Shown here piece after piece: positions 1 to 5,662 of a stretch of DNA of 16,959 bases (the first letter of the stretch is position 1; each line of letters starts with the position of its first letter). The notes beneath the pieces were generated by a model. That model ran no database searches and was not told the DNA's origin. It worked only from the letters and a program-made list of their open reading frames with translations. Source of the stretch: Thermoplasmata archaeon (lineage in GTDB: Archaea; Thermoplasmatota; Thermoplasmata; Thermoplasmatales; Thermoplasmataceae); the NCBI GenBank assembly GCA_021792045.1, contig JAJYVJ010000025.1, positions 1-16,959 on the forward strand, read 5' to 3'. A program made the position numbers and the translations under genes.

Positions 1-244
1 GTACAGAAATAGTATTGCTGTTGGAGATTTCGAGAAAATGAGATATTAGAAACCCAACAAAATGGACTTCTGTTACTATAAGTTTCTGAAAAAAATACAG
101 TCCAATAATATTTTTTCTAAAAATTAAGTCTATTAAGCTTTCCCCATGGAGCGGATCAAGAGTATTACCGTACAGGATCATGATTCAGGAGCGTTGCAAT
201 AAATATTTGCGAATTAAGGTTCCACCGTATAAAAATCAGTCATA
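1..244. other. Left-edge stretch with no recognisable gene
   Basis: No gene is recognised before the promoter at 245. One forward frame is open from base 2 to a TAG at 47-49 and ends in the residues DFEKMRY; this could be the tail of a gene outside the window, but a second frame is also open to about base 41, so the choice is arbitrary. A T-rich tract near 108-118 could end a transcript coming from the left. No repeat, tRNA or guide RNA was seen. Confidence 0.3.
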
Positions 245-252
245 CTTATATA
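245..252 (+). promoter_or_regulatory. TATA box for the zinc-finger/TenA-like gene
   Basis: CTTATATA is centred about 26 bp before the ATG at 275. This spacing puts the transcription start at or next to the start codon, so the mRNA is probably leaderless, and no Shine-Dalgarno sequence is visible. An earlier ATG at 264 runs into a stop after three codons. Confidence 0.6.
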
Positions 253-274
253 CCGATTTTGAGATGCCATTTTA

Positions 275-1165
275 ATGGAGTGCCCGATTTGTTCAAAAAA
301 ATTTGAACTTCATGATTTCTCCTCTCTTTCAGAACATTTTATAATCATGGCCGGTGTAAGTGATTCTGACCATGTCTCATGGCTAAATAACAATATTTCA
401 AAATTGAAGCTTAACAGAAGTGAACTTTCAAGAAAATTTCGTGATTATTACTGCAATACAAATCTGAAAGCGTGGATAATTGAGAGATTTATAGAACAGT
501 TCAGAGGAGAGAAACCACATCCCTTCATATTGATGATGCAGGATTACTGTCCATCAGTGCTTAAAGGATATTCTTTTGAGCACTATTTTTTTCTGAAACA
601 GTGGGTGAAATCATGCTCTGCCATAATATCGACAACTGATTTGGATGATGTACAGCACTATGAGATTGAGAATATTCTAAGCGAGTATTACGGCTACAAA
701 AATTCCGAGCCACACATAGAACTGCTTTTAAAAATGGGTGAAGCCTATGGAATATCAAGGAATAGAATTTACAATTCTAGACCATTGCCGAAGACAGAAA
801 AAGCCATCAAGAGATGGAAAAGTATCGCTCGAGAAAAGAGCTGGATAGAGATAATGGCTGCCATGCATTCCTTAGAGCTTATCGCGAACAGTAGCCTTAG
901 AGATTGTGGAGCAAGATACGATTACTTTAGTCCCGCAATATTTGACAATCCTAACATTCCTGGTGCTGTAAAGTCCTTTCTTATGGAAGGCTACAAAGCA
1001 GATGTTTCACATTCCATGGAAGCCCTTAATCTCATCGATAAATATGCAAGCAAAGACACGGAAGAAGGCATTCAGGATGCTTTCCTTTCTTCAACTTATG
1101 TCTTTGGAAAGTACCTTGAAGCGAGAATAGAGAGAGGTGCCATTATTGAAAACGAACAACACTGA
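275..1165 (+). CDS. C2H2-like zinc finger fused to a TenA/PqqC-like (haem-oxygenase-fold) domain
   Basis: The 296-residue product starts with a short zinc-binding module: C3 and C6 (CPIC), then H21 and H33, the last in the segment HVSWLN that recurs in archaeal C2H2-like proteins. From about residue 60 to 285 the helical pattern resembles TENA/THI-4/PqqC and related iron-containing oxidases: HPF at 82-84, an ENILSEYYG...H segment with E136 and H147, and D243-x2-H246 in a late helix. In the diiron members that late helix usually carries a further His four residues before the Asp; here the position is G239, so a normal metal site is uncertain. The next gene overlaps this one, which suggests co-expression and perhaps a shared role. 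The substrate is unknown. The domain call rests on my reading of family patterns, not on a search. The ATG was chosen from the TATA spacing. Confidence 0.6.
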   Translation: MECPICSKKFELHDFSSLSEHFIIMAGVSDSDHVSWLNNNISKLKLNRSELSRKFRDYYCNTNLKAWIIERFIEQFRGEKPHPFILMMQDYCPSVLKGYSFEHYFFLKQWVKSCSAIISTTDLDDVQHYEIENILSEYYGYKNSEPHIELLLKMGEAYGISRNRIYNSRPLPKTEKAIKRWKSIAREKSWIEIMAAMHSLELIANSSLRDCGARYDYFSPAIFDNPNIPGAVKSFLMEGYKADVSHSMEALNLIDKYASKDTEEGIQDAFLSSTYVFGKYLEARIERGAIIENEQH

Positions 1166-1466
1166 AGGGTGTGCACTATGTAATGCATCATGGGGAGAGT
1201 ACTACCGTGAAATTGACGGAGATAACATGTTTTTCTGTTGCAATGTGTGTGCTGACATCTTTGAGAACATGGTAGGCGAGATCAAAAGACGAACAGGATG
1301 GGAAAAGATCGATTACGTAGAATTGCACGGCAATTACGGTTCAGGCCGAAATTGTGTAGCTATTAACGATGGAAAAGAGTTCTCGTATTACTTCAGAACT
1401 TATTCCGACGGCAGAATGATGAAATTTGAAGAAAAAAGAAGTGAATCTTCTGATTCTGTACCTTAA
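1137..1466 (+). CDS. Small zinc-binding protein resembling the Thermoplasma Ta0938 family
   Basis: This protein of about 109 residues has a cysteine pattern typical of a treble-clef or TRASH-like zinc site: C12-x2-C15 near the N-terminus, then FFCCNVC with C34, C35 and C38, followed by a helix. The rest is a short beta-rich region with an acidic, charged tail. It resembles the Thermoplasma protein Ta0938, a structural-genomics target of unknown function, from memory. It overlaps the preceding gene by 29 bp. The first candidate start is GTG at 1137; however GAGGTG at 1134-1139 makes an excellent Shine-Dalgarno sequence for a TTG at 1146, six bases further on, which would shorten the protein by three residues. 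Function is unknown; a metal-dependent partner of the upstream TenA-like protein is an inference from gene order. Confidence 0.65.
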   Translation: MPLLKTNNTEGCALCNASWGEYYREIDGDNMFFCCNVCADIFENMVGEIKRRTGWEKIDYVELHGNYGSGRNCVAINDGKEFSYYFRTYSDGRMMKFEEKRSESSDSVP

Positions 1467-1515
1467 AAATCAAGGCATGAAAATTTAGGATGTACATAGA
1501 TCCCAGAGGAATAGA

Positions 1516-1588
1516 TGGGGCTGCCCGGATTTGGACCGGAGTCTCAGGCTCCCAAAGCCCGTAGGATACCAAGCTACCCCACAGCCCC
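1516..1588 (-). tRNA. tRNA-Pro (anticodon UGG)
   Basis: The minus strand folds as a complete 73-base tRNA. The acceptor GGGGCTG (from 1588) pairs fully with CAGCCCC ending at 1517. The D arm contains AGCTTGGTA. The anticodon stem is CGGGC/GCCTG with one G-U pair around the loop TTTGGGA, giving anticodon TGG, proline. The T stem is TCCGG/CCGGG. The discriminator is A and CCA is not encoded. No intron is present. One oddity is the T loop TCCAAAT: position 55, nearly always U (made into pseudouridine), is C here. Confidence 0.92.
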
Positions 1589-1612
1589 CTCACTTTATGA
1601 GAGCGTACCCCT

Positions 1613-1620
1613 GATAAAAA
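1613..1620 (-). promoter_or_regulatory. Candidate TATA box for tRNA-Pro
   Basis: On the minus strand TTTTTATC, inside a longer AT tract reaching 1625, lies about 28 bp before the 5' end of tRNA-Pro. The match to the archaeal TATA consensus is modest, and the call rests mainly on spacing. Confidence 0.4.
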
Positions 1621-1815
1621 TTTAACGCTAACTTTTACTACAATTAACAGCAGATTGATAAGAGCCCATTTCCGCATTGATAGATTTAATCCAGGATCCT
1701 GCAGTTTTTGATCATTGAAATTCAACTCTCGAGCATTTCATGCCTGATATTCTGTGCAATGACTTCTATTTCAGCAAGGGAGAAATAGAAATAGGTCCGA
1801 TACATAATCAATCTG

Positions 1816-1874
1816 CCACGATGATGATTTCAGCCTTGTCTGAAAAAGTGATGAGAGACGGGCAGACTGAGTGG
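1816..1874 (+). ncRNA. C/D box sRNA (dual 2'-O-methylation guide)
   Basis: All elements of an archaeal C/D box guide RNA are present in order. Box C ATGATGA is at 1821-1827, a 12-base guide TTTCAGCCTTGT at 1828-1839, and box D' CTGA at 1840-1843. A 4-base AAAA linker follows, then box C' GTGATGA at 1848-1854, a second 12-base guide GAGACGGGCAGA at 1855-1866, and box D CTGA at 1867-1870. Flanking CCAC (1816-1819) and GTGG (1871-1874) can pair as the terminal stem that completes the kink-turn. The two 12-base guide intervals and the 59-base total are typical of the class, which works with L7Ae, Nop5 and fibrillarin. The D' guide is complementary to CAAGGCUGAAA, which I recall as the helix 27 region of archaeal 16S rRNA; the fifth-base rule then selects G902 (E. 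coli numbering). The D guide target is unclear. A 57-codon frame across this segment is probably fortuitous. Confidence 0.85.
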
Positions 1875-1876
1875 TA

Positions 1877-1887
1877 TTCTTTTTATC
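1877..1887 (+). terminator. T-rich terminator after the C/D box sRNA
   Basis: TTCTTTTTATC begins two bases after the terminal stem of the sRNA. Archaeal RNA polymerase stops on such U-rich runs without needing a hairpin, so this is a reasonable 3' boundary for the sRNA transcript. Confidence 0.45.
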
Positions 1888-1903
1888 TCTCTGACTTGTC
1901 TTT

Positions 1904-1916
1904 GCTTCATTGAAGC
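1904..1916. promoter_or_regulatory. Perfect palindrome upstream of the M20 peptidase promoter
   Basis: GCTTCA-T-TGAAGC is a perfect 13-base palindrome ending 14 bp before the TATA box of the peptidase gene. It overlaps a second palindrome, GAAGCTTC, at 1912-1919. The placement just upstream of TATA/BRE suits an activator or a regulator that competes with TFB. That role is inferred; no regulator is known for it. Confidence 0.35.
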
Positions 1917-1930
1917 TTCTTATTGTTGGC

Positions 1931-1938
1931 TATATAAA
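1931..1938 (+). promoter_or_regulatory. TATA box for the M20 peptidase gene
   Basis: TATATAAA, followed by more AT sequence, is centred about 30 bp before the ATG at 1965. It is a strong archaeal TATA box and predicts a leader of only a few bases. Confidence 0.65.
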
Positions 1939-1964
1939 TATAATAGTTGAACATTCCATGACAC

Positions 1965-3125
1965 ATGGAAAAGGCAGAAAAATTTACCGCCTGGGATGTG
2001 GCAAAGCAAATATTTGAGCTTGCAGAAATTGGCAGCCAAGAGATAAAATCATCAAAACTACTAGAAGATGTTCTAGAAGCACATGGGTTCAAGATTCAGA
2101 GAGGCTATATGGATATACCGACATCATTCAGAGCTGAGATGGTTAAGGGTAAGGGAGAATTTAGCATCGCATTCCTAGCCGAGTATGATGCACTTCCAGG
2201 GATCGGGCATGCCTGTGGCCATAACCTGATTGCAGCCGCAAATGTTTTTGCGGCCATTGAAGCATTTAAAAAGATCACTAACGGAAAAATCATCGTACTG
2301 GGCACTCCGGATGAAGAGGGTTCCGGAAAATACTCTGGATCAAAGATCTTGCTCGCAAATAAGGGGGCATTCAACGGCATTGATCTTGTTCTAGGAGCAC
2401 ACCCCGGAGACCGCTGGGACGTTGGCGATATTGCACTTGCTGTTCAGGATCTTGAAGTTGTGTTCAGGGGTGTCGCTGCCCATGAAGCTGCAAGTCCGGA
2501 GAAGGGAAAAAGTGCTCTCGACGGAGCAATACTCACTTACACTGCTGTGAATATGTTAAGACAGCATGTAAAAAGGGACAAGAACGTTGTGATTCATGGG
2601 ATAATAAAGGAAGGAGGGCAAGCTTCGAACGTCACCCCAGAAAGAGCCTCTCTCGTTTATGGAATCAGATCATCCGATGTTGAGTATGAGAAAGAGCTGA
2701 TAAATAAATTCAAGAATATTGTCTATGGATGTTCAATTGCAACTGAAACAACCTATGAGATAAAAGAAATAGGCCCCCTGTTCCTTCCAACAAAAATTAA
2801 TCCAACCCTTTCCAACTTCATACGCGACAAACTTCTGGAAAAGGGTGTGTCCTGTCAGCCACTCGAACAGTCTCTGAAGGAAATGCCCTCCGGCTCGACC
2901 GACTTCGCAAATGTTTCACAATTGGTGCCTGCGCTCGAACTTGGATTCAAGATAGCAGATGCTGGGACACCATGGCATTCTAGAGCCTCGCTAGCAGCGG
3001 CTGGATCTGAATCAGCTAAGGAATCCCTGAACATAGTTATATCCGTATTGAGCCAGACGGCATATGATTACACTGCAGATAAAGAATTAAGAAAAAGGAT
3101 AGATGAGGATTTCAAAAGAAAATAA
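1965..3125 (+). CDS. M20 family metallopeptidase/amidohydrolase (ACY1L2/AbgB-like)
   Basis: The 386-residue product has the two-domain plan of M20 zinc peptidases. The metal-binding set is HACGHN (C84, H86), PDEEGSG (E117, E118), GAHPG (H146), and a late PWHS (H338). The dimerisation domain, about residues 165-275, begins with the FRG-x-AAHEAASPEKGKSALD segment in which H173 is the conserved His. LAEYDALPGIGHACGHN closely recalls the ACY1L2/PM20D2 and p-aminobenzoyl-glutamate hydrolase branch, which has Asn rather than Asp after the HxCGH motif. The enzyme probably cleaves an amide or dipeptide bond in the cytoplasm; no signal peptide is seen. The exact substrate cannot be told. It converges on the next gene with only 8 bp between stop codons. 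A palindrome upstream hints at regulation. Confidence 0.9.
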   Translation: MEKAEKFTAWDVAKQIFELAEIGSQEIKSSKLLEDVLEAHGFKIQRGYMDIPTSFRAEMVKGKGEFSIAFLAEYDALPGIGHACGHNLIAAANVFAAIEAFKKITNGKIIVLGTPDEEGSGKYSGSKILLANKGAFNGIDLVLGAHPGDRWDVGDIALAVQDLEVVFRGVAAHEAASPEKGKSALDGAILTYTAVNMLRQHVKRDKNVVIHGIIKEGGQASNVTPERASLVYGIRSSDVEYEKELINKFKNIVYGCSIATETTYEIKEIGPLFLPTKINPTLSNFIRDKLLEKGVSCQPLEQSLKEMPSGSTDFANVSQLVPALELGFKIADAGTPWHSRASLAAAGSESAKESLNIVISVLSQTAYDYTADKELRKRIDEDFKRK

Positions 3126-3141
3126 TTTTGTTCTTATTTAT
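3126..3141 (+). terminator. T-rich tract between convergent genes
   Basis: A T-rich run (TTTTGTTCTTATTTAT) starts right after the peptidase stop codon and reaches into the last codons of the opposing dehydratase gene. It could end the plus-strand transcript. The spacing is so tight that the two mRNAs may overlap at their 3' ends. Confidence 0.3.
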
Positions 3142-4315
3142 ATGTTCCAGATACAACCCATGGTGGCTCGTTTGGAACGAATGGCTCCATGCCATCTACT
3201 GCGTAATCCTTCGTAATTTTTTCGTTCACCTCTATTCCGAGACCAGGTTTCCCGGATAGAGTGAATTTACCATTCTTAAGTGTGTACCCAACGGTGAGAA
3301 GATTCTTTTTCCAGTCAGGCCAGAATTCCTCAAAGCTCTCTTGTATCAAGAAGTTGGGTAGAGTTGTGTCCACGTTCAACGTTGCGGCAGTCTGTATTGG
3401 ACCGAAGGCGTTATGGAAAGCGACTTGCACACCAAATGATTCTGCTATAGCTGCTATCTTCTTTCCCTCGAGCACACCAAGGGAATTCGTAATATCGGGC
3501 TGAATGACATCCACAAGGCCCGTTGAGATGAACCTTGCGAAATCTGTCTTGTTTAGAAGCCTCTCACCTAGCGCGATCGGAATCTTGACATTTCTCTTGA
3601 CCTCTGCCAGGCCGAATTCCAGCTCAGGATGAACTGGTTCCTCCATGAAAAATGGGTTGTACTTTTCAAGGGCCTTCCCAGCTTCAAGAGCGTAACGGGT
3701 AGAAAATCGACCATGGCACTCGATAAGAAGATCGACCTTGTCTCCGAATTCATTTCTCAATGCACCAACGATATTTTCCGCATTTTTAAGACCTTCCCGT
3801 GTCAACTTATCAAAATTGTTTCCGAACGGATCGAATTTCATTGCGTCCAGACCGGTTGCCACAACTTTTCTTGCCTTTGCAACAAAGTCCTCAGGTGTAA
3901 CGCAGTTCGAATACCATCCATTTGCGTACGCACGGATATCATCGTTGAACTTACCGCCAAGCAGATCATATACAGGTGCACCATAAGACTTGCCGATCAG
4001 ATCCCAGCTTGCGATTTCAAATGCACTGAGTGCTGAAGTAGCTTCCATTGACTTTGAAAGATAAAACGAGTGCTTGTAGAACTCCTTGACATTCCTTTCC
4101 ACATTATAGAAATCGGCGTCCTGGAAGATCCTTTTTACTTCATTCATGCTTTCCTTGACAGGCATGGTCATCAGGGTGGTTGGGCATTCTCCCCATCCGA
4201 TCAAACCATCCTCAGACGTTAATTTCACCAAAAGTATAGTGGAACTCCATGGAGATGATATTTCCCTTCCTTTCTCTCCTAGCTCTAATATTTCTATGTT
4301 TTTTATTTTAGACAT
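3134..4315 (-). CDS. Enolase-superfamily sugar-acid dehydratase, probably D-gluconate dehydratase
   Basis: This 393-residue protein has the capping domain and TIM barrel of the mandelate racemase/muconate lactonising group. Visible catalytic elements are K160 in MKFDPFG, metal ligands E199 (IECHGRF), E225 (MEEP) and E251 (GER), H201 two residues after the first ligand, D274 in QPD, and H301 in AFHNAFGP. The ECHGRF segment and a barrel-end His recall galactonate/gluconate dehydratases, which remove water from an aldonic acid to give a 2-keto-3-deoxy acid. In Thermoplasmatales and Sulfolobales such an enzyme serves the non-phosphorylative Entner-Doudoroff pathway, and gluconate or galactonate is the likeliest substrate. 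Xylonate or another aldonate is possible. The first metal ligand is Glu where many relatives have Asp. The ATG start is supported by an AT-rich TATA element 23-31 bp upstream. Confidence 0.85.
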   Translation of the reverse strand: MSKIKNIEILELGEKGREISSPWSSTILLVKLTSEDGLIGWGECPTTLMTMPVKESMNEVKRIFQDADFYNVERNVKEFYKHSFYLSKSMEATSALSAFEIASWDLIGKSYGAPVYDLLGGKFNDDIRAYANGWYSNCVTPEDFVAKARKVVATGLDAMKFDPFGNNFDKLTREGLKNAENIVGALRNEFGDKVDLLIECHGRFSTRYALEAGKALEKYNPFFMEEPVHPELEFGLAEVKRNVKIPIALGERLLNKTDFARFISTGLVDVIQPDITNSLGVLEGKKIAAIAESFGVQVAFHNAFGPIQTAATLNVDTTLPNFLIQESFEEFWPDWKKNLLTVGYTLKNGKFTLSGKPGLGIEVNEKITKDYAVDGMEPFVPNEPPWVVSGTYK

Positions 4316-4337
4316 AACATGAGATTCAAAAGGTGAT

Positions 4338-4346
4338 TAATAAAAC
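4338..4346 (-). promoter_or_regulatory. TATA box for the sugar-acid dehydratase
   Basis: On the minus strand TTTTATTAA lies 23-31 bp before the ATG at 4315, predicting a leaderless transcript. It shares a 152-bp divergent intergenic region with the rhodanese promoter. Confidence 0.5.
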
Positions 4347-4436
4347 AATGCAATAAAAACTGTTATCGTATTAATACTTGACCAAAGAATACTCTCAATG
4401 TAATTCGGCGACATGTTATCACGAAAAAAACATGAT

Positions 4437-4445
4437 CTTTTAATA
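4437..4445 (+). promoter_or_regulatory. TATA box for the rhodanese gene
   Basis: CTTTTAATA is centred 27 bp before the ATG at 4468, with an A-rich BRE-like stretch just upstream (4423-4430). Leaderless transcription is expected. Confidence 0.55.
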
Positions 4446-4467
4446 ACAAATGAAAATATGACAACTG

Positions 4468-4812
4468 ATGGGAATTCTTGATTATTTTATTACCCCGAAA
4501 GGTCTTGTTGAGTATGATACGGATGAATTCGATAGCGCACGAAAACTAGATGGATCTGTCTTGATAGACGTGAGAACACATACCGAGTATTCACATGGCC
4601 ACATAGAAGGTAGCTTACTCGTTCCGTTGAATTCATTAAAAGACAGACTTCACTCACTTGAAAAGGACCGGACATATCTTTTGATTTGCGCGACCGGACA
4701 TAGGAGTCGTGCGGCCGCCGCAATTATGCTAAGAAATGACTTTAATAAAATTGCCCACCTTAAGGGTGGAATGGCAGCTTGGAGGAAAAGTGGTAATAAG
4801 GTATCAAAATGA
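4468..4812 (+). CDS. Single-domain rhodanese-like sulfurtransferase
   Basis: The 114-residue protein is one rhodanese domain after a short N-terminal extension (about 1-20). Hallmarks are LIDVRTHTEYSHGHIEGS (residues 32-49), the active-site loop CATGHRS (74-80) with catalytic C74, and the C-terminal LKGGMAAWRKSG. Such proteins carry a persulfide on the cysteine and pass sulfur to thiosulfate, cyanide or cofactor and tRNA thiolation pathways. There is no signal peptide, so it acts in the cytoplasm. Its neighbours do not reveal a partner: it is divergent from the sugar-acid dehydratase and convergent with a methyltransferase. The ATG fits the TATA spacing; another ATG ten bases earlier is out of frame. 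Confidence 0.9.
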   Translation: MGILDYFITPKGLVEYDTDEFDSARKLDGSVLIDVRTHTEYSHGHIEGSLLVPLNSLKDRLHSLEKDRTYLLICATGHRSRAAAAIMLRNDFNKIAHLKGGMAAWRKSGNKVSK

Positions 4813-4889
4813 AATTCGTCATGGATCTTCGTCGGTTTTAAATTTCAGAATCATGTTTTCGTATTAAGATTGACAGGTCCGAAAGAAGT

Positions 4890-5606
4890 TCATTCGCTCT
4901 TTCTGAAAGATGCAGATATGAATCCACTTCGTTCACATATTTCAGGGATGTGCCCAATGCGAGAACCAATGGAATCGAATTCGGCCCTGCTCATAAGATG
5001 AGATTTTACAAATTTACGATTGAAGTCCCCATTGTTTGTAATCTCAAATATTATCAACTCGCCTCCAGGTTTGAGAGCTTTCATGATATTCTCAATACTT
5101 TGTTCCCTGTTCATCCAATGATGGAAAGAGAGAGTGCTGATTATAATGTCGTATCTCTCACTGAAGTCCAGAGATCTGCTGCTACCAACCTGGAACTTTA
5201 CTTGATCCGAGACACCGGATTTTACAGCTGCGCGATTTGCCAGTTTCACCATACTGGGCGAAGGATCTACACCGACTAGCAAAGAATTTTTTCTGATCTT
5301 TCCAAGACGTATTAAAACTGTTCCGCGTCCACTGCCTACATCAAGCAGGTAGTCAAATTGTTTATTTTCTATTTCTGAAACAACGAATTTGTAAAATTTT
5401 TTCGTAGTCGGAATAATATTTACAATAGGATAAAATAATGATGAAAAAAATCCAAACCGTTCTTCCCCTTCTAAATACAGATCTGCTTGTTCGTTCAACA
5501 TTACCCTCAGTGTGATCCTGTATTTCATCTTAACTTCTATAATGAGAAATAAACCTTGTGAAGATTCCCGAATCTTACCGTAATAATAATTAAGGTGTGC
5601 TTGCAT
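4890..5606 (-). CDS. Class I SAM-dependent methyltransferase
   Basis: The 238-residue protein shows the Rossmann-type methyltransferase motifs in order: motif I LLDVGSGRGT (87-96), the acidic end of strand 2 at VGVDPS (111-116), DIIISTLSFHHW (153-164) at strand 4, and LKPGGELIIFEI (178-189) before strand 5. The SFHHW segment and the KPGG loop resemble small-molecule (UbiE-like) methyltransferases more than RNA enzymes, but the substrate is unknown. The start is uncertain: M1, M27 (5528) and M36 (5501) are all possible, and the region before about residue 37 looks poorly conserved in character. A TATA-like element about 27 bp before M1 favours the long form. It is transcribed divergently from aconitase, 56 bp apart. 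Confidence 0.82.
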   Translation of the reverse strand: MQAHLNYYYGKIRESSQGLFLIIEVKMKYRITLRVMLNEQADLYLEGEERFGFFSSLFYPIVNIIPTTKKFYKFVVSEIENKQFDYLLDVGSGRGTVLIRLGKIRKNSLLVGVDPSPSMVKLANRAAVKSGVSDQVKFQVGSSRSLDFSERYDIIISTLSFHHWMNREQSIENIMKALKPGGELIIFEITNNGDFNRKFVKSHLMSRAEFDSIGSRIGHIPEICERSGFISASFRKSE

Positions 5607-5627
5607 AGCGTTGGAAAGTATAGAAAT

Positions 5628-5642
5628 GCATAATTACAATTT
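5628..5642. promoter_or_regulatory. Candidate bidirectional promoter, methyltransferase/aconitase
   Basis: The 56-bp divergent gap holds one AT-rich element around GCATAATTACAATTT. Read on the plus strand its centre is about 26 bp before the aconitase ATG (5663), and read on the minus strand about 27 bp before the methyltransferase ATG (5606). The match to the TATA consensus is weak in both directions; spacing is the main evidence. Confidence 0.4.
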
Positions 5643-5662
5643 AGCCATTAACTTATGATATC

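Noticed and set aside
1393..1725. A 110-codon minus-strand frame
   Set aside because: It runs through the tRNA-Pro gene and the end of the small zinc-protein gene; composition is not protein-like.
1740..1913. A 57-codon plus-strand frame from ATG at 1740 with protein-like composition
   Set aside because: It spans the whole C/D box sRNA, including invariant box sequences, and has no TATA box at the right distance or Shine-Dalgarno sequence. The RNA explains the sequence better.
3629..4036. A 135-codon plus-strand frame opposite the sugar-acid dehydratase
   Set aside because: It is antisense to conserved catalytic segments of a clear enzyme gene and has no promoter; a shadow frame.
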